IMG/VR virus record: IMGVR_UViG_3300046171_000106
Location: 1-63,196 of that record
Length of the DNA stretch: 63,196 nucleotides
Direction: 5' to 3' (one strand)
From: a virus
The notes beneath the pieces are model-generated. The model made no database searches. It saw nothing but the letters and a program-made list of their open reading frames with translations, and was not told the DNA's origin. Of this stretch, positions 35,301 to 44,873 are shown piece after piece. The position numbers and the translations under genes were made by a program. Every line of letters starts with the position of its first letter. The first letter of the stretch is position 1.

Positions 35301-37995
35301 TTGAACCATTTGATAAGTTACTAATTGTTCCAGATTTTTCTGAACCATCTATAAAGGTTATTCCTTCTCCATTTTGGAATTTTCCAGAACCCTGTTTGTA
35401 ATAGAAGAAACAAGTGTTAGAGTCATTCTCAATTAGAATACCTCTTGCATTTGAAACACTACCTGTAACTTCAACACCACCATTAGATAATGCATTACTT
35501 CCAGCATCTGCTGTATATGTAAACGATGGTGGTACTGGGTCTGTAGATGCAGTTGCACCACCAGACGATATTGCATTACCACCCTCAAAAACTCCTCTTA
35601 CTGCATATACATCTGACATACCTAAAGTAATATCATTATGTTGATATGACTGACCATAATTTGATGTTGAGTTTGCAGTGTCTACTGATAATACACCACC
35701 TTTGACTAATGTTTTAGTTGATTCTGATACTGAACCTCTTTGTACTGTTACGATAACTTTACAATTTACATTATTAACACCTACATCGATATTTACTGTA
35801 CCAGTGTTTGAACCATTACTAATTGATACATCACTAGAAGCTAATGATATCTTAGCACCATTATCACTTCTTGATGCATGGTAATCATCTTCATTAAATG
35901 CAACGAATGTACCATCTGAGGATGTTACTGTGCATATTCCTGTACCACTTGATTGTACTATTACTTCTCTTCGTACTACTTCTGTTTCGATTGAAATGTC
36001 TTTGATACCAGAGTTAGGTAATCCAGATATTGCAACTGTTTGGTCTGGTTTATAAAATTTTGCTCTTTGTCTTACTACTGAACCATTGAATGATGCAGAT
36101 AAATCAGTTACTATTGCTGTGTCATTATCTGTAACAGAAATTACAGTTGAGTTACTACCATCTGGGAATAATAGTTTATCCCCTTCGATTAATTCAGAAG
36201 TGAACTTAGATGCAACACCTGTTATGGTATCGTTTGCAGAATCACCATCAGCAGTACCAAATGCACTACCTGTTAATGTGAAGTTATCTTCTAATACTAC
36301 ATCTCCACCAAATTCTTGGAATACACCTGTTCCTCTATCTTGATGTACTCTTCTTATTCTACCAATATCAAATATTCTTGTTGCACTGACAGCTACACCA
36401 CCAGATGCATTTTGTATTTTTCTTACTACATCACTAGTATTAAATTGTCCTACAACACTATGTACTAATACTGTTGTTCCACTTGATACTGCTTTTGCAA
36501 CAATACCTGTTGCACCAGAAACAGAACCAACAATTTTTTGTCCTTTAGAAAATGATACTGATGCAGTTGTTAATTTTGTAAACATCTGAACATCAAATAA
36601 ATGTAATGCATCACTTGATGTATCAAAGTTTTCGTATGCTCTTACTCTTGCAAAACCTATTTCACTTCCACCACCATCATCACTTGCAACTGAACCCTTT
36701 GCAGTGTCCATAAGTGTGACTGTTGAGAATGCAGATAAATCTCCAGTATCACCAATATCTGGTAGACCATATACATTATTAATCTTTAAGAAGTTACCTA
36801 TTCTAAATGCAGATGCAACATTATCTTTTGATGCAGTTGTTCTTGCTTTATCGAAAGTTAAAAATGAAGGAGTTTGTTTGTCTACTTCGAATCCTCTTAC
36901 ATAAGATTTACCAGCAGATACTACTGCAATAAATTTGGATTCATCTCCAATTGGAGTTGATGTTGAAGTATAAACACCATTATTTGATAAGTCGTTTAAG
37001 TGTTCTCTAAATGCAAGAGTAAATGGTTGTAAAGTGTAATCACCAGACTCATCGAATGTTCTTCTTGCAAGTGTTTCTTGAATTCTATTATATTCTGTAA
37101 TCTCTTGTTTTCTAACTACTTCACCAGCAGACAATCTCATTAATTCAATAAAGTCTGTTGAGTCTGTTGCAGTTAACGATTTCTTTGCAAGAGTTAATTG
37201 TACTTTTAATCTGTCAGCACCTGGCGCATTTTCATTTGATGAACCCTGTGCATTATCTAGTAAAGTTGTATCCTCTGTATAAGTTGTAAAGGTTTCTGCA
37301 ATATCTACACCAACCTTATAGGATGGAGTATTAGAATACTTTTCTAAAATAATTGTTTGTGCTGGAACTTGTACAAACATACCTCTAGTATAAATGATAC
37401 CTTCTGATATACTTGCAGCTGAACCTACCATAGACCCTACATTAATAGAACCTGCTACTGAAAAAATCTTAAATTGATTATTTGATGATACAGAAGAATA
37501 TCCACCAAGACCATTTGCATCTTGAGTTACTTCATCTATTATTTCACCATCTTGAAATTCTGTAAAGAATGTAGAACCAGAGTTACCTGTTGCTTGATAT
37601 TTAACATGTAATGTTAGATTATCGGTTGTAGTTTTCTGACTTGAGTTTACAACTTTACCTACAACACCAGAGGTTAATCCTTTAAAGAATTTACCTACTG
37701 ATTCTGCACGAAAAGATTCAGTGGCAGACACACCACTTCCATTTGGATTAGTATCTTCAACCCTTACTCCAAAGTATTGATTGTCATAATTAGTTCTTGC
37801 ACCAAGGATGATTGCACCCTCTTTGAACATGTGAGAACCAAATCGTTCAATTTGATTTTGAAGTATTGATTGTAATTGTGTTAGTTCCCTAGCCTGTATG
37901 GCTGCAGATGGTTTGAAGAGGATACGATGAAAACTCTTATCCTCTGCAAAATCATCATAATAAGGACTAACATTAAGGTCTGTTTTTTGAGCCAC
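32320..37995 (-). CDS. Giant virion structural protein with N-terminal DUF4815
   Basis: 1,891 residues in this frame; about 2,137 when joined to 31584-32330. Residues 5-70 (SPYYDDFAEDKSFHRILFKP, then ARELTQLQSILQNQIERFG and FKEGAIILG) are the DUF4815 hallmark. The interior holds many small beta domains (such as FSKGQKIVGSVSGATGIVAK), an RRRRQRINRGRGR basic patch near 1330 and a C-terminal carbohydrate-module-like region (LAQSFLVEREEGVFI, YLNPNTEYCFVLES). The last 20 or so residues (HLRWYRQCYRWWC) are frameshift nonsense. Probably a baseplate-periphery or long-fibre protein in gp10-type position. Confidence 0.85.
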   Translation of the reverse strand: MAQKTDLNVSPYYDDFAEDKSFHRILFKPSAAIQARELTQLQSILQNQIERFGSHMFKEGAIILGARTNYDNQYFGVRVEDTNPNGSGVSATESFRAESVGKFFKGLTSGVVGKVVNSSQKTTTDNLTLHVKYQATGNSGSTFFTEFQDGEIIDEVTQDANGLGGYSSVSSNNQFKIFSVAGSINVGSMVGSAASISEGIIYTRGMFVQVPAQTIILEKYSNTPSYKVGVDIAETFTTYTEDTTLLDNAQGSSNENAPGADRLKVQLTLAKKSLTATDSTDFIELMRLSAGEVVRKQEITEYNRIQETLARRTFDESGDYTLQPFTLAFREHLNDLSNNGVYTSTSTPIGDESKFIAVVSAGKSYVRGFEVDKQTPSFLTFDKARTTASKDNVASAFRIGNFLKINNVYGLPDIGDTGDLSAFSTVTLMDTAKGSVASDDGGGSEIGFARVRAYENFDTSSDALHLFDVQMFTKLTTASVSFSKGQKIVGSVSGATGIVAKAVSSGTTVLVHSVVGQFNTSDVVRKIQNASGGVAVSATRIFDIGRIRRVHQDRGTGVFQEFGGDVVLEDNFTLTGSAFGTADGDSANDTITGVASKFTSELIEGDKLLFPDGSNSTVISVTDNDTAIVTDLSASFNGSVVRQRAKFYKPDQTVAISGLPNSGIKDISIETEVVRREVIVQSSGTGICTVTSSDGTFVAFNEDDYHASRSDNGAKISLASSDVSISNGSNTGTVNIDVGVNNVNCKVIVTVQRGSVSESTKTLVKGGVLSVDTANSTSNYGQSYQHNDITLGMSDVYAVRGVFEGGNAISSGGATASTDPVPPSFTYTADAGSNALSNGGVEVTGSVSNARGILIENDSNTCFFYYKQGSGKFQNGEGITFIDGSEKSGTISNLSNGSKEITDSFMFDDGQRDGYYGISKLTRKKGKPAPSNKLMIIIDFFTHSGGGNVFTGNSYGTLAFDEVPSYVADRFDPSASFDADGEFHLADSIDYRPVAARLLGTQPSNDISSPQNISGISSLPMSYSATTFEGNGSFNPDLAKIGSNITVDYDHYLARLDRIFLTALGEFVVVSGEPSDVPKKGAKVDNAIEVAEVFIPAFTPDVGDIETQLVQHRRYTMRDIDGMQRRLTQLETAVSLSMLEEKTETLQVLDDDGFDKFKSGFVVDPFKGHGVGDVFHPDYGIAVDQKEGIARPSHRTNYFDLEYNTGISSNITKSGDLLTLPFTEEAHITSNKASQQVNVNPYDVANFVGRMELSPDKDVWHDMEQLPSITSSQEGNFDAVLAGVEVGTVWNDWQQTWAGIPTVTQQVGNFLENNMLGDEPEEFELLRGRRFRRRRQRINRGRGRVAVTTTQVRTIPTRERRSGIITNVVEDISTTRNDRVVGVSAINFMRTIDITLTGELLKPNTALNVFFDNINVNAHCTPASGTYGVSGGTSKGTKLKTDNQGKLNATFTVPNDDTLRFETGVRTLKVTDTDTVDSALSTTSAFANFMANGSLTSTQTEVISTRNGRVVNETVNEGRANQLVDVSTTTRWVDPLAQSFLVEREEGVFINSIEVFFSAKDGGGLPVTCSIRQMLNGSPTQKVLPFAEKTLYPSEITTSANAQTATKFTFPAPVYLNPNTEYCFVLESNSNAYLAWVGQMGDFDVHTKEPIDRQPYAGVLFKSQNSSTWTPEQLQDLKFNINRCKFSSTSGKVVLENKSIPNKKLKRNAIEVVGTSDRDRVRVLHQSHGMYDGDSNVIISGVEGDKDNGILTATSNVTGTGASATYTGISGVSSGNGSGATFDVILNTNTNISSLKINNPGFNYAVNETITIRQDAVGGSGATTFATFTVASVEDTLGGIPISKINTTHTAIQSFDLDSYEINVSLGNHLRWYRQCYRWWCKYICNREYVL

Positions 37996-38006
37996 TGTTA
38001 GTTATC

Positions 38007-39443
38007 CTACATTTCAATTATTAGTTTAATATCCTCAATCTGGTCAGCTGCCCTTGCTACTGCACCACGATTTTCTAAGTATACAATGTCACCAGAGTTT
38101 CTTTGTACTTCTGGATACGCTGCACTTACACCATTACTTGAGTTGATAGTACCTTTTTGTGTACTACCTACAAAAACACCATTGCTATTTGCAAATGCAT
38201 TAAAGTTTCCAACTGAATCTACACTTGGTAGATAATAAACATATCTATTAGTTGAATCAACTGATACTACTTTACCTGTTGCAGTTCCACTTGTTATGGA
38301 AGCTGCACTTGCTATTGTAGAGTCAACTGCTGGCATTGTTGCACCAGACTGTAATGTAATTCTATTTAATGCACTTAGTGTTGTTGCACTTGACAAAGTG
38401 TTACCACCAGCATTGGTTGGATTTACAATTAAACCAATTTGTCTAAAGTCGTTATCTGTTGGGAAGTCACCAGAACCCTCTGCATATTCTAATCGAGAGT
38501 TTACGATGACATAGTTTCCACCTAATTCTTCTACTGGGTCTGACCCATGTCCATTTTTAGGACTAATGATTATATCAAAAGCTGCACCAGTTCCAGAAGA
38601 ACTTGTTGCAGTTCTGAGTAATGCATTATCTATACTTGCAACTGAGTATCCACTACCCACTGCATTTACTGTTACTGCTGTAATAGCACCAGAAGACACT
38701 GTTACTTGTAGTTGTCCACTTGCACCATCACCACTAATTGCAACATTGAAGTTACCATCTGAACCATATGAAGAACCACCTGCTGTGACTCTTGCATGTT
38801 CTATAGTACCATCTGTTGCACCATTTTCTACATCCCATTGTGCAGAGTTATCATCTGCAGCTGCAGTTCCTAGTCCACCAACATCACCCTCAACTCCTGC
38901 TTTTGCACCAATAGTTTTTACTGGTATGAAATCAGATGTTACAAATTTAATAACATCGGATGCAGAGATAGAATACATAAATTTCCATTTGTATCCATCA
39001 CCTGTTGTTAAGATGTTTGTTGAAGTACCTGTTGGCATAACTGTTGAGTCTGCACCATTATTATTTGAGATTACTTTATATACATTGTAATCACTGGTTA
39101 CAACATGAAATGTTGATGCCCATAAAGTAGATGCATTACTTGTTGATTTGTTACTTGATGTGTAATTATGCCTATACTCATCATATTTTGTTCCACTTGT
39201 CCAGTCTCTTCGGATAATGGCATGACTTACATCTGTTGATGAAACTTTTTTAAGTGCTGTCATATTTGCATATGCATCATACTCATCATTTAGAGAGTCT
39301 ACTGGAGTCGGCGGGTTTGAATCATCTGTCCACGATAAAGGTCTTCCAATAAACATATACATTGCATTACCAGTTTCGGTTGCACTTTGTTTGAATTCCT
39401 TTGCGTTGTGGAGACGAAATTTTTCGGTAATTATCGCTGCCAT
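38007..39443 (-). CDS. gp8: Baseplate wedge protein, gp8-like
   Basis: 478 residues. AAIITEKFRLHNAKEFKQS, MYMFIGRPLSWTDDSNPPTP, SHAIIRRDWTSGTKYDEY, FHVVTSDYNVYKVISNN and TTGDGYKWKFMYSISASD match the marine phage protein annotated as baseplate wedge gp8. A small beta-domain segment occurs at about 370-400. AGAGGAAAGG precedes the ATG and two late promoters lie 40-57 bases upstream. Confidence 0.75.
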   Translation of the reverse strand: MAAIITEKFRLHNAKEFKQSATETGNAMYMFIGRPLSWTDDSNPPTPVDSLNDEYDAYANMTALKKVSSTDVSHAIIRRDWTSGTKYDEYRHNYTSSNKSTSNASTLWASTFHVVTSDYNVYKVISNNNGADSTVMPTGTSTNILTTGDGYKWKFMYSISASDVIKFVTSDFIPVKTIGAKAGVEGDVGGLGTAAADDNSAQWDVENGATDGTIEHARVTAGGSSYGSDGNFNVAISGDGASGQLQVTVSSGAITAVTVNAVGSGYSVASIDNALLRTATSSSGTGAAFDIIISPKNGHGSDPVEELGGNYVIVNSRLEYAEGSGDFPTDNDFRQIGLIVNPTNAGGNTLSSATTLSALNRITLQSGATMPAVDSTIASAASITSGTATGKVVSVDSTNRYVYYLPSVDSVGNFNAFANSNGVFVGSTQKGTINSSNGVSAAYPEVQRNSGDIVYLENRGAVARAADQIEDIKLIIEM

Positions 39444-39482
39444 TTTATCCTTTCCTCTAAGTTAAAAATTAATACTAGTAAG

Positions 39483-39500
39483 TATTTATATGTATTTATA
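39483..39500 (-). promoter_or_regulatory. Tandem T4-type late promoters, 10 bp apart
   Basis: Two perfect TATAAATA boxes on the minus strand (39500-39493 and 39490-39483), one helical turn apart, upstream of the gp8-like gene. The first overlaps the stop of the gp7-like gene. Confidence 0.65.
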
Positions 39501-42500
39501 CACCAGATTGTACAGAAGCTGGGTAATTTAATATCATTTTCCTACCTACATGTTCCTGTAAATCAGAAACACTTTCATTTGGATATAAAGTACTTATATC
39601 ACTAATTTTAACACCTTCATAAGGTGCTTCTACAAGTACTCTACCTGCCTCATTCTCCATGAGAATATTATCACCATCTTCCTGTGTTATCCTTTCCTCA
39701 AATTTAAGGGATTGAGAGAACCCTATTTTTGCAAGGTCACCTAGTGTTGGGCCAAGTCTTTCGACTGGTTCACCAAATGATATTGCGTTTTCTTGGATTA
39801 CTCTAGTACCATCTTCATATACAAGTGTGTCTTGTAAATCGGATATTATAAAGTATGAACCCAAGTTAAATGACCTTTCAGTCACAAATCTTTCATGTTT
39901 TTCTATATGTGTTGCTTCTTCTAATGCAAGTCTACTATCATCTTCCAGTGTTATTTCTTCTGTTGCATCTACTGTCCACTTGTCTCCAACATAATATTTT
40001 CCATCGGTTGTAGTTAAAGAATTATATCTTTCTGGTTCTGGTTCTGCCATTAAGAATCCATGGTCAATCTCTTCTATTAGATATGAACCATCTTCTGTTA
40101 TGATAAACTCTTCATCGACATTTGCAACTGAGTTAATTCGTTTTGCATCGGATGGAACTAAGTGATTACTATTTCCTGTTGCAAGGTTATTAATTATAGA
40201 ATCTCTATTTGCACTCTTAATTGTTTCACCCCAATCTAATCCACCTGTATATGCAATTGTAGTTGTTGCACCACTACCTCTTAGACCCTGTTGATTTGCA
40301 TCTTCTTTACTATCTGGAACTATAGTTAATGTTCTACCAGATTTAGTATTTGCACTTGCAAAGGTTTGTAGTATTGTAATGTTCTTTCTTTGTTGTCTGT
40401 TTGCACCTTCATAGAATTCAACTGCAATATCTCTTTTAGGGTCAACTGATAATGATGGTCTACTTGGAACTGATACTGGAGAGTTATGACCTATGTCAAC
40501 TTTAACTATTCCCTCATGGACATGATGTTCTTCTACTGTCGTTGCAGTAAAGTGTGTTGTACCACCAGATTCGTTTGTGATTGCCTCAGTTGTAAAACTT
40601 CCTAAGTTTGCACCAAGTAAATCTGCACCTTCCCATACAATAATAAACTTATTAACTGTATCGTGTTCCATAACACGACCTAACTTACCAGAAGATGCAC
40701 CTTTTACATTTTGACCTATTGACAATGCATTGTCTAAAGTGTTATAATAGATTCTGGTATGTGCATAGTGAGGCATTATCTCTAATTCTTTTACAACCTC
40801 ATGACCATGTGCAGTTACATTTGCACGAATAATCCTATCATACAATCCAACATCTGATTCTGTAATATCCTGTCCTATAATAAATGCTTGTCCAGAACCT
40901 TGGTCTGTCTTAGTACTTGCATCTACTACTGTATTAACAATTGCTTTCTTACCAGAAGATGAACCAACAATACCATGGACAAATTCTATATCTGTATCTG
41001 ATTGGTCTGTTTTCCAATCACCATGTGTCTCTTTAAACAAACCAAAGACACCTGCTCTTCCACCTTCGGAAGTTAATTGTTTCATTGCAGTATGGTCTGG
41101 AATAATGTTGTCAATAATTAATGTATTTCCAGATTTAGATACGACTCTACCTGTGATTGTTGCAATGTCTCCACTTTGTGTTTTGAATAAATTCTGTGAT
41201 ACTGTTTCTCCAACTGTAAATGCAGTTGAACCAGCTGGTGCCATATCAGTTGTACTTAATGTTAATTGTAACTTATCATCTGCAAGGAATCTTTCAGTTA
41301 CTACAACACCAGAGTTGTCTTCATAAATTATGTTTTGTTCTTCTGCATAGAATACATCTTCTTCTCCAGATGCAACTGTTCCTTCTTCTAGAATAACTTT
41401 TGCTGGGTCAATCTTAGAACCAATATAAAGTGTTGGTACAAATGACCTTGTAACTCTGTCACCATCGAACCCATCATCGTTAGAACCTGTTCTGTAAGCT
41501 TCTGCACTACCATCTAGATTATTAACAATTGCAACTTCTCCAAAGAATATTGTACCTGCTGGGTTTAATAATTGTTGTACAACTGAACGATAGTTGTTAA
41601 TACTTTGACCAACTTTAATTACATATGAAAAGTCTTGGTAGAATTTTGAATCCTGTATTCTTTGTGCAGTTACAGATGGGAAACCTACATCACTTGTATA
41701 GTTACCATCTACTTTACTAATTGAATTATTTTTTGCACCTACTGTTGCTGGGTTACCTTCTAATATCTGGAATGTTTTACCATCGGATGCAGTTACAGTT
41801 TCACCCTTTCTAAACATACCTTGTGTAGGTTCAATACTTACAAGGTTTTTATCACCATCTACAATCTTAATTGTACCTGTTGCACCAGAAGCTGCACCTG
41901 TAACTGTGGTATCAACTACTGGAATACCAGATGCTCTACCATAAATAAAATGATTTCTAAAGTCTGGTATACCAGAAGATTTATCAAAGTGATTACCTTC
42001 TTCTATAATTCTTAGTTGTCCTATTGAACCAATCTTATCACCATAAGGTAAAAGTTTTGCACCAACACCTGTAGTAAAACTATTTTGTTTGACTGTTGCA
42101 GTTGCACCAGAAGCTGCACCTGTAACTGTATTACCTACACTAAATGTTGTAGTGTCGGTTGTAGTTTGTAGTTTTGCAATGATAAGTTTGTTTGCACCTT
42201 TATCGTGGTCAACTAATCTTCCTGTTGTTGTTCCAGATGTTACTGTTTCACCAATAGTAAAATTAGGTGTTGTTTCTTCTGAGTAGAAAACTTCACCACC
42301 AACAAATGCTTGTGGAAGGGATTGATATCCTACACCACTAGTTAACATTCTAACTCTTGATATTGCACCTGTTGGGTTTGCACCAGATTGGTCAAAGAGT
42401 ACTTTGTTCTCTCCTGTTGACTGCAATCCATCTTCTAAAATTAAAGTTGTTTCTTCTGGGTCTGCAAATACTTCTATCACTGTTCCTGCGTTACCAACAT

Positions 42501-43044
42501 AATTTGCATGTCCATTCTGTGCATAAGTTCCTATAAAGACAATAGAGTTTCCATTGAGACCTATGTTTGCAGCTCCTCGTACTTCTTCAAATACTGAGAA
42601 TGAAACATTACCACCTTGTGCAGTTATGTTCTGTGTTGCAGCTGCTCTTTTAACTCTTACTAATATTTTTTCTGCATCATAAACTAAAAGATTATTATGA
42701 TTATCTTTTCCAGAGAATGTAGTTTGTCCACCTGTTGCAGTGAATTCAAATGAACCAAATGTAGTTCCACTTTCTAAAAGTATATCACCAGATATAGAAG
42801 TAACCTCACCCAATGAAAGTGTTCCACCACTTCCTGTATTATCAAATACAACTAAGTCACCATCTTCGTATCCTGTACCTCTTTGTGATGGGTCTACTAA
42901 AACCTTTTCTACCTTACCATCTTCAATATTACCTACAAGTGTTTTTGCAAATTGACCTACACCAATTTCTGATTGTGGTAAATTAACTGTAACATTTTCT
43001 GATATAGAATACAATGACCCTTTTGAATTTTCTTCGGACTTCAT
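39496..43044 (-). CDS. gp7: Baseplate wedge protein gp7-like, large C-terminal fragment
   Basis: 1,182 residues from ATG 43044, but the same frame stays open upstream (RTPILVRETVNTPLTEAVIGGA precedes MKSEENS) until the CTCTCT junction at 43161-43166. The ATG is therefore internal. It consists mostly of repeated small beta modules (FTIGETVTSGTTTGRL, FSVGNTVTGAASGATATV, FTVGETVSQ, LSIGQNVKGASSGKLGRV) and a C-terminal array of LEDDSRLALEEATH / YEDGTRVIQENA units. Joined to 43155-44312 it gives about 1,605 aa. Assignment to gp7 is by position beside gp6 and gp8. Confidence 0.7.
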   Translation of the reverse strand: MKSEENSKGSLYSISENVTVNLPQSEIGVGQFAKTLVGNIEDGKVEKVLVDPSQRGTGYEDGDLVVFDNTGSGGTLSLGEVTSISGDILLESGTTFGSFEFTATGGQTTFSGKDNHNNLLVYDAEKILVRVKRAAATQNITAQGGNVSFSVFEEVRGAANIGLNGNSIVFIGTYAQNGHANYVGNAGTVIEVFADPEETTLILEDGLQSTGENKVLFDQSGANPTGAISRVRMLTSGVGYQSLPQAFVGGEVFYSEETTPNFTIGETVTSGTTTGRLVDHDKGANKLIIAKLQTTTDTTTFSVGNTVTGAASGATATVKQNSFTTGVGAKLLPYGDKIGSIGQLRIIEEGNHFDKSSGIPDFRNHFIYGRASGIPVVDTTVTGAASGATGTIKIVDGDKNLVSIEPTQGMFRKGETVTASDGKTFQILEGNPATVGAKNNSISKVDGNYTSDVGFPSVTAQRIQDSKFYQDFSYVIKVGQSINNYRSVVQQLLNPAGTIFFGEVAIVNNLDGSAEAYRTGSNDDGFDGDRVTRSFVPTLYIGSKIDPAKVILEEGTVASGEEDVFYAEEQNIIYEDNSGVVVTERFLADDKLQLTLSTTDMAPAGSTAFTVGETVSQNLFKTQSGDIATITGRVVSKSGNTLIIDNIIPDHTAMKQLTSEGGRAGVFGLFKETHGDWKTDQSDTDIEFVHGIVGSSSGKKAIVNTVVDASTKTDQGSGQAFIIGQDITESDVGLYDRIIRANVTAHGHEVVKELEIMPHYAHTRIYYNTLDNALSIGQNVKGASSGKLGRVMEHDTVNKFIIVWEGADLLGANLGSFTTEAITNESGGTTHFTATTVEEHHVHEGIVKVDIGHNSPVSVPSRPSLSVDPKRDIAVEFYEGANRQQRKNITILQTFASANTKSGRTLTIVPDSKEDANQQGLRGSGATTTIAYTGGLDWGETIKSANRDSIINNLATGNSNHLVPSDAKRINSVANVDEEFIITEDGSYLIEEIDHGFLMAEPEPERYNSLTTTDGKYYVGDKWTVDATEEITLEDDSRLALEEATHIEKHERFVTERSFNLGSYFIISDLQDTLVYEDGTRVIQENAISFGEPVERLGPTLGDLAKIGFSQSLKFEERITQEDGDNILMENEAGRVLVEAPYEGVKISDISTLYPNESVSDLQEHVGRKMILNYPASVQSGV

Positions 43045-43154
43045 TGCACCACCAATTACAGCTTCTGTTAAAGGTGTGTTTACTGTTTCTCTAACTAAGA
43101 TTGGTGTTCTACCATGGACTTCGTTATTACTATTGTCTACCTGTGTTCCTTCTT

Positions 43155-44312
43155 CTAATAAGAGAGATTATTGACATCTGGATTTACATTGTCTGTTTCA
43201 GTTTCTAATTGGAATGCTTCAGTATCATCTGATTCAGATGAGAAGAATCCTGTTCCAGTTCCAGACTCAAGTCTGACCATGACATTACTATTGTCTTCGT
43301 CAAGGTCTGAGACTATACCTCTTACTACTGCATTATGAAACTTAAGTTCTGTTTCTCTTGATTGTAATTCTATCTTATCACCAATGTCTAGTGAACCTAT
43401 GTAAGGCTCCATGATTACCACTCGGTAAACATTATCTCCTTCTCCAGAAGTTACTCTGGTGATTGTGTCTGCTTGTATATTTGTTACTACTCTACCTTGT
43501 TCTCTTTTTACAATTTTTCCTTTTGCATATTCGAGTAGATTTTTTTCTGAGAATAAATGTAATACTGTTGATTCTGTCCATTTGGATTCAGATGGTTTTA
43601 CAATGTTATCTCTAGGATATGCAATTTCTATGTCCTCACCATATAATACTCTAAACAAGAAATCATATGATGCCATACTACCTTTTGCAAGATAGATATT
43701 ATTAATGTGTTTTGCAAGTAATCTTTTATCTGCAATTATTTTTGTATCAATCGAAGGCATGAAGTCTTTTCGGAAGTATTCTAAAAAGTCTCCTGTTGTC
43801 TTATCTACATCTGCATAGTCTAACAGATTGTTTGCAGCGAACAATGCACCACCCTCAAAGGAATTAACCTTTGCAGTGTAATTACTGTTCTGACCAACGA
43901 TTGTTTCACCAAGTAAGAATTGTGACTCGGTAAATATTTCACAATAAAGTTTATTAGATGTATTTCCTATAACATCTATTCTTGCAGTTGCACCAGATGT
44001 TGACCCAACTACATATTCACCTATTTCCCAAGAACCAGTTTGTGTAGTTCCTAAAGAATTTTGTTCGTACAAGAATTTTGCTTTATCTAAAGGTGATGGA
44101 GAGAAGGTTGCAGTTTCTTGTAAGACTGAACCCTCTCCATCTTCTAATCCTATTGTCTCAAGGTCTGTACCTTGTTCAAAGATAAGAATACCTTTCTCAA
44201 GAAAGTCGAAGTATGCAGACATGAACTTTTTGAGTCCTTGTCCTTCCTCGTTGACATACTCTGGTAAGAGTTCATCAATCTGGTCTACTATCCTGTCATT
44301 GAGAATTGGCAT
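43155..44312 (-). CDS. gp7: Baseplate wedge protein gp7-like, N-terminal fragment
   Basis: 385 residues. PILNDRIVDQIDELLPEYVN and KKFMSAYFDFLEKG open the protein; YFRKDFMPSIDTKIIADKRL and KHINNIYLAKGSMASYDFLF near residue 190-230 are strongly conserved in marine phage baseplate wedge proteins. Two beta modules (WEIGEYVVGSTSGATARI, FLLGETIVGQNSNYTAKV) lie between. The frame ends early at NPDVNNLSY because of an indel in a CT dinucleotide run. AAGGATAA precedes the ATG. Confidence 0.75.
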   Translation of the reverse strand: MPILNDRIVDQIDELLPEYVNEEGQGLKKFMSAYFDFLEKGILIFEQGTDLETIGLEDGEGSVLQETATFSPSPLDKAKFLYEQNSLGTTQTGSWEIGEYVVGSTSGATARIDVIGNTSNKLYCEIFTESQFLLGETIVGQNSNYTAKVNSFEGGALFAANNLLDYADVDKTTGDFLEYFRKDFMPSIDTKIIADKRLLAKHINNIYLAKGSMASYDFLFRVLYGEDIEIAYPRDNIVKPSESKWTESTVLHLFSEKNLLEYAKGKIVKREQGRVVTNIQADTITRVTSGEGDNVYRVVIMEPYIGSLDIGDKIELQSRETELKFHNAVVRGIVSDLDEDNSNVMVRLESGTGTGFFSSESDDTEAFQLETETDNVNPDVNNLSY

Positions 44313-44324
44313 TACTAATTATCC

Positions 44325-44792
44325 TTATGCAATAGTGTAAGAATTACCACCAATAACAACCCAACCATAAGTTGAACCTGTGTACAACATTTGTACACTG
44401 TCACCAGCTGTATCAAGTTGCACATATGAACCACCAGTAAAAGTACCAGATGGAGTTATTCTTGCATTAGCACCACCATCGGATACTAGACAAAAATATT
44501 TAACTTGACCTGTTGAACCATTTCCTAAAGTTAGGATATCAGTTCCACTTGAACTTGAAGTTATATAATGTCCGAACTTACCTACTGTTGCAGTTGCAGC
44601 GTTTGAACTGAATGTTACAGCTTCAGCTGATTGTGCAAAACCAAGGTAGTCTGGAAGGTTATTTAAAACATTACTGACTGTAACCTTTTTGTTTACTGGA
44701 GTACCAGAAGGGTCGTCAATAACATGAAGCAAGTCTTCACCTGCGATGCCTGTCCCTAAGTCGGACAATGCTGTTACTTTTTTATCTGCCAT
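44325..44792 (-). CDS. Small virion structural protein
   Basis: 155 residues: ADKKVTALSDLGTGIAGEDLLHVIDDPSGTP is split here as residues 2-32, followed by KKVTVSNVLNNLPDYLGF. The C-terminal half is beta-rich (VKYFCLVSDGGANARITPSG, GSYVQLDTAGDSVQMLY). This helix-then-sheet layout occurs in marine phage structural proteins placed near gp6/gp7. GAGAGGAAAT precedes the ATG. Confidence 0.7.
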   Translation of the reverse strand: MADKKVTALSDLGTGIAGEDLLHVIDDPSGTPVNKKVTVSNVLNNLPDYLGFAQSAEAVTFSSNAATATVGKFGHYITSSSSGTDILTLGNGSTGQVKYFCLVSDGGANARITPSGTFTGGSYVQLDTAGDSVQMLYTGSTYGWVVIGGNSYTIA

Positions 44793-44820
44793 TTTTATTT
44801 CCTCTCTAAATTAGCATGTT

Positions 44821-44840
44821 AAAAACCCACAACATGTGGG
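44821..44840 (-). terminator. Intrinsic terminator after gp6
   Basis: Minus-strand hairpin CCCACA-TGT-TGTGGG (44840-44826) followed by TTTTT. A second stem TTCGTG/CACGAA (44849-44866) lies just before it, between the gp6 stop and the terminator. Confidence 0.7.
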
Positions 44841-44873
44841 AATGTTACTTCGTGCATATACACGAATCATAGT

